Assembly (NCBI GenBank): GCA_015064415.1
Contig: SVSG01000001.1
Span: 140,206-204,205, forward strand
Length of the DNA: 64,000 bases
Reading direction: 5' to 3'
Origin: Oscillospiraceae bacterium
Lineage (GTDB): Bacteria > Bacillota > Clostridia > Oscillospirales > CAG-272
Position 1 is the stretch's first letter. Every line of letters starts with the position of its first letter. Positions 1 through 8,764 of the stretch are shown here, piece by piece. Position numbers and translations under genes: made by a program. The notes below the pieces were generated by a model. That model was not told where the DNA came from and did not search any database. It saw only the letters and a program-made list of their open reading frames with translations.

Positions 1-7
1 TAATCAT
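1..7 (-). CDS. Start of a gene running off the left edge
   Basis: Only the first codons (ATG ATT) are in the window. They follow a good ribosome binding site, AAAGGAG at 17-23, nine bases from the ATG. The gene follows tgt on the same strand after a 58-base gap, so it is probably the next operon member. In many bacteria yajC follows tgt, but nothing here proves that identity. Confidence 0.45.
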
Positions 8-65
8 AAAATATATCTCCTTTGGAAAGTAGTGGGATATTCTTCCTTTTCCTTCTTTTCAATGC

Positions 66-1208
66 TTAATCGGGGTGACGCTCACCGAGGATGTTGCGGT
101 ATTTCTGATAAAAGCTTTCAAAATAGCCGCCGTCCAGCGCGTCGCGGATCTTTTGCGTGAGATCGTTGTAAAAATACAGATTGTGGGTGACCGCAAGACG
201 CATACCAAGCGACTCCTTTGCCTTGAGCAGATGGCGCAGATAGGAGCGCGAGTAGTGTTTACAGGTGGGACACTGACACCCCTCGTCGATCGGGCGATCG
301 TCGCGGGCGTATTTCTCGTTCATCAAGGTGATCTTACCGTGCCAGGTGAACAGACTGCCGTGGCGCGCGTTGCGCGAGGGCATCACGCAGTCGAAAAAGT
401 CCACGCCGCGGTGCACCGCCTCCAGAATGTTGCAGGGAGTTCCCACGCCCATCAGATAACGCGGCTTGTTTTCGGGCATATGCGGCTCGACCACGTCGAT
501 GATGCGGTACATTTCCTCGGTCGCCTCACCCACGGCAAGACCGCCAATGGCGTAGCCGTCAAGGTCAAGCTCTGCGATCTGTTTCATATGCTCCACGCGC
601 AGATCCTCATACGTGCCGCCCTGATTGATGCCGAACAGCATCTGATGCTTGTTGATGGTGTCGGGCAAGCTATTGAGGCGCGCCATTTCCGCCTTGCAAC
701 GCACCAACCAACGGTAGGTACGGGCAATGGAGGCCTTCACGTACTCGTAAGGGGCAGGATTTTCGATACATTCATCGAATGCCATCGCAATGGTGGAGGC
801 AAGATTGGATTGGATCTGCATACTCTCCTCAGGCCCCATGAAAATGCGCTTACCGTCCACGTGGGAGGCGAAATGCACGCCTTCCTCAGTGATCTTGCGC
901 AAGGAGGAGAGTGAAAACACCTGAAATCCACCGCTGTCAGTGAGGATCGGGCGCTTCCAGTTCATAAACTTGTGCAGGCCGCCCATATCGCGGATCAGAC
1001 CGTCACCGGGACGCACGTGCAGGTGGTAGGTGTTGGAAAGCTCAACCTGACAGTTGATCTGCTCCAGCTCCACCGTAGAGACGCCGCCCTTGATGGCGGC
1101 ACAGGTGCCCACGTTCATAAAAACGGGGGTCTGAATGTCGCCGTGAACGGTGTGCAGCACGCCACGGCGCGCGCGCCCGTCCTTGGACTTTAACTCAAAA
1201 TTCGACAT
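66..1208 (-). CDS. tgt: Queuine tRNA-ribosyltransferase
   Basis: This enzyme swaps guanine 34 for a 7-deazaguanine (preQ1 in bacteria) in GU(N)-anticodon tRNAs. The 380-residue length is normal. The substrate-binding motif DSGGFQVFSL lies near residue 91, the second active-site region reads FDCVMPSRNARHG, and the C-terminal zinc site is CxCxxC followed by a His about 25 residues later. The ATG follows a GAAAGGA ribosome binding site. It lies 42 bases after mutL and is probably the fifth gene of the miaB operon. Pairing tRNA anticodon modification with miaB in one operon makes functional sense. The call is secure. Confidence 0.97.
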   Translation of the reverse strand: MSNFELKSKDGRARRGVLHTVHGDIQTPVFMNVGTCAAIKGGVSTVELEQINCQVELSNTYHLHVRPGDGLIRDMGGLHKFMNWKRPILTDSGGFQVFSLSSLRKITEEGVHFASHVDGKRIFMGPEESMQIQSNLASTIAMAFDECIENPAPYEYVKASIARTYRWLVRCKAEMARLNSLPDTINKHQMLFGINQGGTYEDLRVEHMKQIAELDLDGYAIGGLAVGEATEEMYRIIDVVEPHMPENKPRYLMGVGTPCNILEAVHRGVDFFDCVMPSRNARHGSLFTWHGKITLMNEKYARDDRPIDEGCQCPTCKHYSRSYLRHLLKAKESLGMRLAVTHNLYFYNDLTQKIRDALDGGYFESFYQKYRNILGERHPD

Positions 1209-1250
1209 ATTTTTCCTTTCGCGGCCAAGAGTACAGCTCGGCCATATTTT

Positions 1251-3248
1251 TTAGGATCGCTTGAATTGGCGATCGATATTGGCGTGAGAAAGCGTCATCG
1301 CCACGGGTCTGCCGTGCGGGCAGACCGTAATATCCGGAATCTCGAACAGCTTTTTGACAAGCTCCTCGATATATTCGGGCGGATATTCTCTGCCGCCCTT
1401 GATGGCGGCCTTGCAGGCGGCCTGATACAGCGCCTTTTCAAACAGCAGATCGCGCGCCAGTGTTACGTCCGCAGTACCGCTACCAAGATCGGCGGCAAGA
1501 GCGCCGAGAAAGGCACTTGCGGCCGCAGCGGAAAGCTCAGCGGGGATCTCGTTTATCAGCGCCGTGTTGCCGTGCGCCGAGAAGCCGAATCCGATTTTTT
1601 CAAGCTCCGCGCGGTACTCCTCCAACGTGGAAATATCTGCGGCAGAAAGCGTCATTTCAATGGGCAGCATCATCATCTGCGAGGAAGTCTTATGCGCTTT
1701 GAGCTTTTTCTTCAACTCCTCGAACAGCACCCGCTCGTGCGCGGCGTGCTTATCGATCAAAAGCAGCTTATCTCCCTGCTCCACAATGACGTAGCAATGG
1801 AACGCTTCCCCGATGATGCGCCAGGGCGCCACCGTTATGACCTCCTCCACGGGGGTGGGCTCGGTCACACGAACGGGAGCCGCTACGGGCTCTGCGGGCG
1901 TTTCAGGGGGCAAAGGATGAGCTGTGTTCTCCTGCTCCATGCGCGCGATCGCCGCCTTGGCGATCGGATCTTTCGGCGCCACAGAAGCGGCCGCGCGCTC
2001 AAGATTTGGCATCGGGATCGCTTCTCCGCGCGCGGGCTCCACGCGTGTATAGGGCGTGGGGGCGTTTGCGGCGTAACCGCGCACCCGATCCTTGTAATCC
2101 GTAGCCGAAAGACGCTCAAACGGCTCGATCCTCGGCACCTGCTTCACCACCGTGTCAATGGTGGTCTGCTCGGTTTTCGGGGCCTCTACGGGTACAAAGG
2201 CGTGCACGGGATGCGGCACGGAAGCGTTTTTGACAAGCGTCATATCCGGTCTTGCGGAATTTGCCTCAAGCGCTGCGCGCACGGTGTAATACACCGCCTC
2301 AAACACGGGCTTTTCGTTGGAGAATTTGACCTCCAGCTTGGCGGGATGCACGTTGACGTCCACCGCCTCGGGGGCGATCTTGATATTCAACACACAGCAC
2401 GGAAATTTTTCCGGCGCGATGAAGGAGGTGTACGCCTGCTCCAGCGCGGCGCTTGCCGTGCGCGAGTTGATATAGCGCCCGTTGATGAAAAAGTTCTGAT
2501 AATTGCGCTTGGGGCGGGCGTTGTCGGGGCGGCAGATATAGCCGTCCACCGCGATCGCATCCCCCTCCATGCTTTTGACGGGGATCATCTTTTTCACAAA
2601 TTCCCGACCGAACACCGCGTACATGGCACTTTCCAGCGTGCCATCCCCTGCGGTATCCAGACGCAGATTGCCGTCCACAATGAGGCGAATGGCGATCTCG
2701 GGGCGAGAGAGTGCGATCTTTTCCACGTAGGTGGTGACCGCCGTGGTCTCGGCCACGTCCTTTTTGAGGAATTTGCGGCGCGCAGGCACGTTGGCAAAGA
2801 GGTTTTCCACGATCACCGTGGTGCCGATGGGCGCGCCCTGCTCGACGATCTCCTTCACCTCACCCGCCGAGGAAACCAGCATCGTGCCGTATTCCGCGTC
2901 CTTGGTGCGCGTGATGATGCGCAGATCGGACACCGCCGCAATGGCGGCAAGTGCCTCACCGCGAAAGCCGAGCGTCAGGATCCCGTCCAGATCGTCCGCC
3001 TCTTTGATCTTACTGGTCGCGTGGCGGCGGATCGCCACGGGCAGATCCTCGGGATCGATGCCACAGCCGTCGTCCGCCACGCGCATAAAGGTCACACCGC
3101 CATGCTGAATTTCCACGGTGATGTGCTTGGCGCCCGCGTCGATAGCGTTTTCCATCAGCTCCTTGATCACGGAGGCGGGGCGGTCCACCACCTCGCCTGC
3201 GGCGATCAGATTGGCAACGGCAAAGGAAAGAACGTTGATTTTTGCCAT
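1251..3248 (-). CDS. mutL: DNA mismatch repair protein MutL with endonuclease motifs
   Basis: MutL couples mismatch recognition by MutS to strand incision. The N-terminal GHKL ATPase shows ELMENAIDAGA, DDGCGI, RHATSKI and GFRGEAL. The C-terminal dimerisation domain carries the nickase motif as DKHAAHE-x4-E from about residue 499 (family consensus DQHA-x2-E-x4-E, with Q changed to K). It also has CPHGRP about 145 residues later and a final FKR. This fits the endonuclease type found in organisms without MutH. The linker between domains (about residues 335-470) is Pro/Ala-rich and poorly conserved. It starts 12 bases after mutS. Confidence 0.97.
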   Translation of the reverse strand: MAKINVLSFAVANLIAAGEVVDRPASVIKELMENAIDAGAKHITVEIQHGGVTFMRVADDGCGIDPEDLPVAIRRHATSKIKEADDLDGILTLGFRGEALAAIAAVSDLRIITRTKDAEYGTMLVSSAGEVKEIVEQGAPIGTTVIVENLFANVPARRKFLKKDVAETTAVTTYVEKIALSRPEIAIRLIVDGNLRLDTAGDGTLESAMYAVFGREFVKKMIPVKSMEGDAIAVDGYICRPDNARPKRNYQNFFINGRYINSRTASAALEQAYTSFIAPEKFPCCVLNIKIAPEAVDVNVHPAKLEVKFSNEKPVFEAVYYTVRAALEANSARPDMTLVKNASVPHPVHAFVPVEAPKTEQTTIDTVVKQVPRIEPFERLSATDYKDRVRGYAANAPTPYTRVEPARGEAIPMPNLERAAASVAPKDPIAKAAIARMEQENTAHPLPPETPAEPVAAPVRVTEPTPVEEVITVAPWRIIGEAFHCYVIVEQGDKLLLIDKHAAHERVLFEELKKKLKAHKTSSQMMMLPIEMTLSAADISTLEEYRAELEKIGFGFSAHGNTALINEIPAELSAAAASAFLGALAADLGSGTADVTLARDLLFEKALYQAACKAAIKGGREYPPEYIEELVKKLFEIPDITVCPHGRPVAMTLSHANIDRQFKRS

Positions 3249-3260
3249 ACGGTTCCCTCC

Positions 3261-5849
3261 TTACTGCAATCTTTTCTTCAGATCGAACAGGAAGCTCATC
3301 GCCTCGTAGGGCGAGAGCGTATTGAGATCTACTGAGCGCAGCTGTTCGATCACCTGCTCGTTGATGCAATCCTCAAAGGAGATCATCCCGTCATCGGGCT
3401 TCTCTTCCTTTTTCACGTTGGGCGCTTGCAACGCCTTCGCGGTGCTTTCCACGTCGGCAAGCACCTCCTTGGCGCGCTTGATCACCTCGTTCGGCAAGCC
3501 CGCAAGCTTCGCGACCTCAATGCCGTAGCTATCGTCGGTGGAGCCGCGCACGATCTTGCGCAGGAAGGTGATGCCGTCACCGCGCTTCTTGGCGGCGATG
3601 TTGTAATTCACCACGCCGGGCAGCTCCTCTTCCAGCGAGGTCAGCTCGTGATAGTGGGTCGCGAACAGCGTCTTTGCGCCGATCTTGCGCCCCGTGGTGT
3701 ATTCCACGATGGCGCGCGCAATGCTCATACCGTCAAAGGTACTGGTACCGCGTCCGACCTCGTCGTAAATGATGAGCGAGCGGCGCGTAGCGTTGCGCAG
3801 GATGTAGGCGACCTCGTTCATCTCCAGCATAAAGGTGGATTGTCCGGAAGCAAGATCGTCAGAGGCACCCACGCGGGTGAACAGCTTATCCACCACGCCC
3901 ACACGCGCCTCGGCGGCGGGCACGAAGGAGCCGATCTGTGCCATCAGCACGATAAGGGCGACCTGGCGCATATAAGTGGATTTACCCGCCATATTCGGGC
4001 CCGTGATCAGCATTGTGCGGTTGGCGCCCGTGTCCAGCATCGTATCGTTGGGAACGAAGTAAGTGTCCTTCACGAACTGCTCGACCACAGGGTGGCGGCC
4101 GTCGCGGATCTGGATCACGTCGCTGTTGTCCACCTCAGGACGGACGTAGTGATTTTTTGCCGCCACGTCGGCAAGCGAGAGGTAAGCGTCCAATTCGGCC
4201 AGGCGATTGGCCACGCGCTGGATGCGCTCTCCCTCGGCGGCCACACGGCCGCGGATCTCCTGAAACAGCTCGTATTCCAGCGAGTAAAGCTTATCCGTGG
4301 CACCGAGGATCGTGGCTTCCATATCCTTTAATTCCTCGGTGATATAACGTTCGCCGTTTGCAAGCGTTTGCTTTCTGATGTAATGCTCGGGCACCTGATC
4401 GATGAAGGACTTGGATACCTCGATGTAGTAACCAAAGACCTTGTTGTAAGCAACCTTCAGCGTGCGGATGCCGGTTTTTTCGCGCTCCTCGGCGGCAATT
4501 TTTTCCAGCCAGGATTTGCCGTCCGTCTGCACCGAGCGCAGATAATCCACGTCGGCGTTGTACCCCTCGCGGATGAGCTTGCCCTCGCGCAGCACGAAGG
4601 GCGGATCCTCCGCAATCGCGCTGTCGATCAGCTCGCGCAGATCGGCAAGATCGTCCATTTCGCGAAAGATGCGGGAAAGCTCGCCGTCGCTGCAAGCGGA
4701 CAGCAAGCGCTTGATCTTGGGCAGCATCGCCGCCGTGGCGGCCACGGCGCGCAGATCCTTGGCGTTGGCGGAGCCGTACACGATACGCGTGACAAGTCGC
4801 TCCAGGTCAAGCACGTGGGAAAGTGCCTCGCCAAGCTCGCCGCGCAGCATGAAGCTTGCGCAAAGCTCCTCCACGGCGCCCTGTCTGCGGGCGATCTCCT
4901 GCGTGGAAAGAAGCGGATGCTCGATCCAGGAGCGCAACAGACGCGCACCGGGGGCGGTGTGCGTGCGGTCAAGCACCCACAAAAGCGACCCCTTCTTTTC
5001 CTTGCTTCGCATCGTTTCGCAAAGCTCCAGATTGCGGCGGGTGTTCAGGTCCATATCCAGATACTGCCCGTCGGAATAAACGGTCAGCTCACGGATATAG
5101 GCGGCGTCACCGCGCTGCATCTCGGCAATATAGTCAACAAGCGCCCCCACCGCCGAGACCATTGCGCTGTCGCGCTCAAAGCCCTCCGGCAGGTTCACGA
5201 ATTGCGCGCTCGCGCGCGCACACGCGTCCGCGTAAGTAAAACGATGCCCTTGGGCATCCGTCAGCATGGCACCGATACGGTCGGTGATAAAATCCGCCAG
5301 TGCGGGAAATTCGGTGCGCGGCAGGTCGGTCACGATCTCACTGGGCAGATAGGTGCCAAGCTCGCTTTGCAATCTTGCCTCGGCATTATCGCCCGTAAGG
5401 CACGTGGCATAGACCTCGGCCGTGGAAACGTCCGCAAAGCAAAGACCTATTCCCGCGTCCCCAAGACAGATGGAGCAAACGTAGTTGTTGCGCTGCTCGG
5501 TCAGCATACCGGGCTCGATCAAGGTGCCGGGCGTGACCACGCGCACGATGTCGCGCTTCACCAGCCCCTTTGCCTTGGCGGGGTCCTCCATCTGCTCGCA
5601 AATAGCGACCTTATAGCCCTTTTCGATCAGACGCGCAATATAGGTCTCAGCGCTGTGAAAGGGCACGCCGCACATCGGCGCGCGCTCCGCCTCACCGCAA
5701 TCTCTGCCCGTCAGGGTCAGCTCCAGATCGCGGGAGACGTTGATGGCGTCGTCAAAGAACATCTCGTAAAAATCGCCGAGGCGATAGAACAAGACGTAGT
5801 CCTTGTACTGATTTTTGATCTCAAAATACTGCTGCATCATTGGTGTCAT
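3261..5849 (-). CDS. mutS: DNA mismatch recognition ATPase MutS
   Basis: MutS binds mismatches and small loops and recruits MutL. The 862 residues match the MutS1 family. The Phe-x-Glu mismatch wedge is in GDFYEMF (F27, E29). The ATPase has Walker A GPNMAGKSTYM, the DEVGRGTSTFDG Walker B/signature region and the ATHYHEL H-loop. The start is ATG at 5849. The gene lies 29 bases after ricA and 12 bases before mutL, so the three are surely co-transcribed. The cotE gene that lies before mutS in Bacillus subtilis is absent. Confidence 0.98.
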   Translation of the reverse strand: MTPMMQQYFEIKNQYKDYVLFYRLGDFYEMFFDDAINVSRDLELTLTGRDCGEAERAPMCGVPFHSAETYIARLIEKGYKVAICEQMEDPAKAKGLVKRDIVRVVTPGTLIEPGMLTEQRNNYVCSICLGDAGIGLCFADVSTAEVYATCLTGDNAEARLQSELGTYLPSEIVTDLPRTEFPALADFITDRIGAMLTDAQGHRFTYADACARASAQFVNLPEGFERDSAMVSAVGALVDYIAEMQRGDAAYIRELTVYSDGQYLDMDLNTRRNLELCETMRSKEKKGSLLWVLDRTHTAPGARLLRSWIEHPLLSTQEIARRQGAVEELCASFMLRGELGEALSHVLDLERLVTRIVYGSANAKDLRAVAATAAMLPKIKRLLSACSDGELSRIFREMDDLADLRELIDSAIAEDPPFVLREGKLIREGYNADVDYLRSVQTDGKSWLEKIAAEEREKTGIRTLKVAYNKVFGYYIEVSKSFIDQVPEHYIRKQTLANGERYITEELKDMEATILGATDKLYSLEYELFQEIRGRVAAEGERIQRVANRLAELDAYLSLADVAAKNHYVRPEVDNSDVIQIRDGRHPVVEQFVKDTYFVPNDTMLDTGANRTMLITGPNMAGKSTYMRQVALIVLMAQIGSFVPAAEARVGVVDKLFTRVGASDDLASGQSTFMLEMNEVAYILRNATRRSLIIYDEVGRGTSTFDGMSIARAIVEYTTGRKIGAKTLFATHYHELTSLEEELPGVVNYNIAAKKRGDGITFLRKIVRGSTDDSYGIEVAKLAGLPNEVIKRAKEVLADVESTAKALQAPNVKKEEKPDDGMISFEDCINEQVIEQLRSVDLNTLSPYEAMSFLFDLKKRLQ

Positions 5850-5878
5850 GGCACAGCACTCCTTTTCTTATGAATGGT

Positions 5879-6271
5879 TTAATGGCAACCGCCGCAGGTG
5901 GAGCAATCATGCGTGCACGCGGAGGGCTCCTCGCCCGTGATGTTGAAGGTGATGGTGTTGTTCACCGCCTCCATCAGCGCATTGACCTCGTTTTGTGCCT
6001 GCTCCAGCCTCTTGTAGCTCTCGCTTTCGGTGATCTGGTTGTAGATGGTCTCAATGCGGTCCTGAATCACGTTCAGCACCTCTTCACTACGATCCTCCTT
6101 CACGGCCTCCTCCTGGATGGCGCGCTGCTGTACCTCGTACTCCTGCATCAGTGCCACAACGGTCGCGTCGGCATCAAAGGCCGCACGTGCCTTGTCCAGC
6201 GCAATAATTCTTTCGTCTTCCTTCAGGGTACGGCCAAGCTCTGCGGCCAGCTCAAAAATTGTCTTTTCCAT
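5879..6271 (-). CDS. ricA: YlbF/YmcA-family protein (RicA-like) with Cys-rich tail
   Basis: This is a 130-residue, mostly helical protein of the YlbF/YmcA (Com_YlbF) family. In Bacillus subtilis YmcA (RicA), YlbF and YaaT form the Ric complex, which acts with RNase Y in mRNA processing and carries iron-sulfur clusters. The gene is between miaB and mutS, as ymcA is in Bacillus (miaB-ymcA-cotE-mutS), which supports RicA over its paralogue YlbF. The last 12 residues hold four cysteines spaced C-x3-C-x2-C-x2-C, a likely metal or Fe-S ligand set. The ribosome binding site AAAGGAT precedes ATG 6271. The choice of RicA over YlbF rests on gene order. Confidence 0.8.
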   Translation of the reverse strand: MEKTIFELAAELGRTLKEDERIIALDKARAAFDADATVVALMQEYEVQQRAIQEEAVKEDRSEEVLNVIQDRIETIYNQITESESYKRLEQAQNEVNALMEAVNNTITFNITGEEPSACTHDCSTCGGCH

Positions 6272-6285
6272 GATTTTTTATCCTT

Positions 6286-7680
6286 TCAAACACGTTTTCC
6301 GTACAGCGCGAAGGGCGCGGCACGGTCAATTTCAATTTCAACGAATTCCCCTTGCTTACTGCCATCGTCCGGGAAAAAGACGATCTTATTTTCACTGTTA
6401 CGCCCGGAAAGCATGCCCGCATCGGTCTTGCTCGGTCCGTCGCAAAGCACGCGGATGCGCTTGCCCACAAACGGCTCGTTCAAGGAAAGGGCGATGCTCT
6501 CCTGTGCGGCGAGCAGACGATCAAAGCGCGCATTCTGTACGGCGCGCGGGATCTGATCCTCCATTACGGCGGCGGGTGTCCCCTTTCGCGGCGAGTAGAT
6601 GAAGGAAAACAGCATATCAAAGCGCGCGCGGGAAAGCATGGAAAGCGTATCCTCAAAATCCGCGTCGCTCTCACCAGGGAAACCGACGATAATATCAGAG
6701 GTCACCGCAATATCCGGCATTTTCTCGCGCATGTAATCCAGAATTTCCAAATATCTTGCGCGATCGTAGCGGCGGTTCATCCGCAAAAGCACGTCGTTGC
6801 TGCCGGATTGCAGCGGCAGGTGAAAATGCCTTGCGATATGCTTGCCGTTTGCCATCACGTCGATCAGCTTCTTGCTTGCATCCTTCGGGTGGCTGGTCAT
6901 AAAGCGCAGAAGAAAATCTCCTTCAATGGCATCTAAGTCCGCGAGCAGATCGGCGAAATCATACCCGTCCTCGCGCCCCTTGCCGTAGGAATTGACGTTT
7001 TGCCCAAGCAAGGTGATATCCTTGTAGCCACGCGCCACAAGGTCCTTCACCTCCGCGATCACGTCGGCGGGCTCACGACTGCGCTCACGCCCGCGCACGT
7101 ACGGCACGATGCAATAAGAGCAGAAATTGTTGCACCCGTACATGATGCTGACCCACGCGCGATAATCGCTCTCGCGCGTGATCGGCACGCCCTCCGCGAT
7201 CACGCATTCCTCCGCATTCTCAAAGCGGCGCTTGCGCTCGGAAAGCACGCGCAACAGCCGCTCGGGCAAGCGGTGCAGCACCGAGGTGCCGAGAATGAAG
7301 CTGACGTAGGGGTAAGAACGCTTCAGCTGCTCGCGTCGGTGCTCCTGTGCGACCATACAGCCGCACACGCCGATCACAAGCTCGGGATTTTTTTCCTTCA
7401 GGTGCTTGTACTGCCCCACGATGGAAAGCGCCTTTGTTTCCGCGTGCTCGCGAATGGCGCAGGTGTTCACCAGGATCAGCGAGGCCTCCTCGGGATTTTC
7501 AGTCAGCACGTACCCCATCTGCTCGGCCATGCCGGAAAGCTTTTCACTGTCTGCCACGTTTTGCTGACACCCGAAGGTCAGCACAAAGCAACGGGGATAC
7601 TCGCCGTGTTCACGGCAAAATGCTTCGCTGTAGCGGCGCACGGCCGCAAAGGATTCGGAAGATACTTGTACTTGCGACAT
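6286..7680 (-). CDS. miaB: tRNA-2-methylthio-N6-dimethylallyladenosine synthase
   Basis: MiaB is a radical SAM methylthiotransferase that converts i6A37 to ms2i6A37 in tRNAs reading U-starting codons. The N-terminal UPF0004 domain has the three auxiliary-cluster cysteines in FGCQQNVADSE, NTCAIREHAE and GCMVAQ. The radical SAM motif CNNFCSYC is near residue 190, and a TRAM domain closes the 464-residue protein. It is the first gene of the operon, with a consensus promoter 35 bases upstream and ribosome binding site AAAGGAG at 7689-7695. It is assigned to MiaB rather than a RimO or MtaB paralogue from the N-terminal motifs and the neighbours ricA-mutS-mutL. Confidence 0.96.
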   Translation of the reverse strand: MSQVQVSSESFAAVRRYSEAFCREHGEYPRCFVLTFGCQQNVADSEKLSGMAEQMGYVLTENPEEASLILVNTCAIREHAETKALSIVGQYKHLKEKNPELVIGVCGCMVAQEHRREQLKRSYPYVSFILGTSVLHRLPERLLRVLSERKRRFENAEECVIAEGVPITRESDYRAWVSIMYGCNNFCSYCIVPYVRGRERSREPADVIAEVKDLVARGYKDITLLGQNVNSYGKGREDGYDFADLLADLDAIEGDFLLRFMTSHPKDASKKLIDVMANGKHIARHFHLPLQSGSNDVLLRMNRRYDRARYLEILDYMREKMPDIAVTSDIIVGFPGESDADFEDTLSMLSRARFDMLFSFIYSPRKGTPAAVMEDQIPRAVQNARFDRLLAAQESIALSLNEPFVGKRIRVLCDGPSKTDAGMLSGRNSENKIVFFPDDGSKQGEFVEIEIDRAAPFALYGKRV

Positions 7681-7714
7681 CGCACACGCTCCTTTAGTAT
7701 TATACTAAAATAAT

Positions 7715-7743
7715 ATTATACTATATAAAGTAGATTTTGTCAA
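7715..7743 (-). promoter_or_regulatory. Consensus housekeeping promoter of the miaB operon
   Basis: Read on the minus strand this is TTGACA (7738-7743), a 17-bp spacer, then TATAAT (7715-7720), identical to the sigma-A consensus. The predicted start point near 7708 gives a leader of about 28 bases. The leader repeats part of the -10 region as the near-palindrome TAGTATAATACTA, which could be a repressor site. Confidence 0.9.
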
Positions 7744-7835
7744 TACGGGGAACGGAAAAATGAGTCTTTTATACGCGCGCACGAGGAACTTGTGTTACTT
7801 AAAAAAAGAACAATAATTATCGGTATTTCTGTTTT

Positions 7836-7876
7836 AAAAGAGAAAAATGCGGATCGAACGAAAAGGTTCGATCCGC
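7836..7876 (-). terminator. Intrinsic terminator after the anchored protein gene
   Basis: There is an 11-bp perfect stem (7849-7859 pairs with 7866-7876) with a 6-base loop. On the minus strand it is followed by a T-rich run. It ends the transcript of the gene at 7882-8697 and isolates it from the miaB promoter. Confidence 0.85.
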
Positions 7877-7881
7877 AAAGA

Positions 7882-8697
7882 TTATTGCAGCCCCACAAGG
7901 GCGGCATAAAAGCTTTTGGCGTTCCGATAGACCTCGGGGTCGTTGCTTGTGCTCATCAAATAGGGGGCCAGCAGGCACACCACCGTGTCCTCGGGCAACA
8001 CGTTGCTGACCGCCTTGTTGTTGCGATACAGTGCCGTATCCCCCAATCGTACTCCGTAAATATGCACCTTGCCGTCCTTCTCAAAGCTCAACGCGCCCTC
8101 GGGCTGTGCGCCGAACGTCTCCACAATATCCATCAGATATTCGCCGTTCTTGTTCCCCGCCAGCTGCTCGTACAGCCACGGATCCAAAAACAGCACCGAG
8201 GATTCACCCAGCATCATTCTGCGATTATAATGCTCGTAATTCTGGGAATTGGCGGCCGTGTTGATGCGGATGGGATTTCCGTCCTCATCCACGCTGCTTT
8301 GCAGCTCTTCGATCTGCTCCGCCGAGTAGATCGCGTGGGCATCCAGATCCACCTGCTTTTTTCCGTTTTCGTCATAATCGGCGGGCAGATATCTGGCAAG
8401 ACAAGCGCGGAGATCGTTATACGCCACCTGATCGTTCGAGAGATTATAGGGCCCCGCAAGAAGCACCATAATATCCCCCTTATCCTCCTTTTGGCACATT
8501 TGCAGCGTGCAGACAAGGATCACGACGGCAAGAAATAAGCACCCCAGCGTTTTCCATTTGTTGTGATACCAAAAGTTGTCAAACCACAAATAAAGCTTCC
8601 CGTGTGTGCGCTCAGCGCGACGCTCGCGGGTACTTGGCATATGGATCTCCCCGTCGCTTTGAATTTTTTCCGTATGTTTTCTTTCGGGATCCTGCAT
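7882..8697 (-). CDS. Membrane-anchored protein of unknown function
   Basis: I do not recognise the family. The start is placed at ATG 8697 because AGAAAGG lies eight bases upstream; the reading frame extends to a TTG at 8715 that overlaps that site. The 271-residue protein has a charged cytoplasmic N-terminus of about 50 residues and one transmembrane helix (GCLFLAVVILVCTLQMC). The outer domain of about 190 residues has no catalytic motif that I can see. It has its own terminator downstream, and its ribosome binding site directly follows the lysS terminator stem, so read-through from lysS may supply its expression. Confidence 0.7.
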   Translation of the reverse strand: MQDPERKHTEKIQSDGEIHMPSTRERRAERTHGKLYLWFDNFWYHNKWKTLGCLFLAVVILVCTLQMCQKEDKGDIMVLLAGPYNLSNDQVAYNDLRACLARYLPADYDENGKKQVDLDAHAIYSAEQIEELQSSVDEDGNPIRINTAANSQNYEHYNRRMMLGESSVLFLDPWLYEQLAGNKNGEYLMDIVETFGAQPEGALSFEKDGKVHIYGVRLGDTALYRNNKAVSNVLPEDTVVCLLAPYLMSTSNDPEVYRNAKSFYAALVGLQ

Positions 8698-8713
8698 AGC
8701 ATAAACCTTTCTC

Positions 8714-8744
8714 AAAACGCCTACCGCGTGGCGGTAGGCGTTTT
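8714..8744 (-). terminator. Hairpin after lysS
   Basis: A 14-bp perfect inverted repeat (8714-8727 with 8731-8744) has a 3-base loop and four Ts on either side. It lies between the lysS stop and the ribosome binding site of the next gene. The short T-run suggests partial termination. Confidence 0.7.
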
Positions 8745-8764
8745 GTCAATTACTCGATCGTTAT

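Noticed and set aside
75..914. Long open frames opposite tgt, mutL, mutS, dnaK, ftsZ and other genes
   Set aside because: They lie antisense to clearly identified conserved genes, have no ribosome binding sites and have compositions expected of shadow frames in GC-rich coding DNA.
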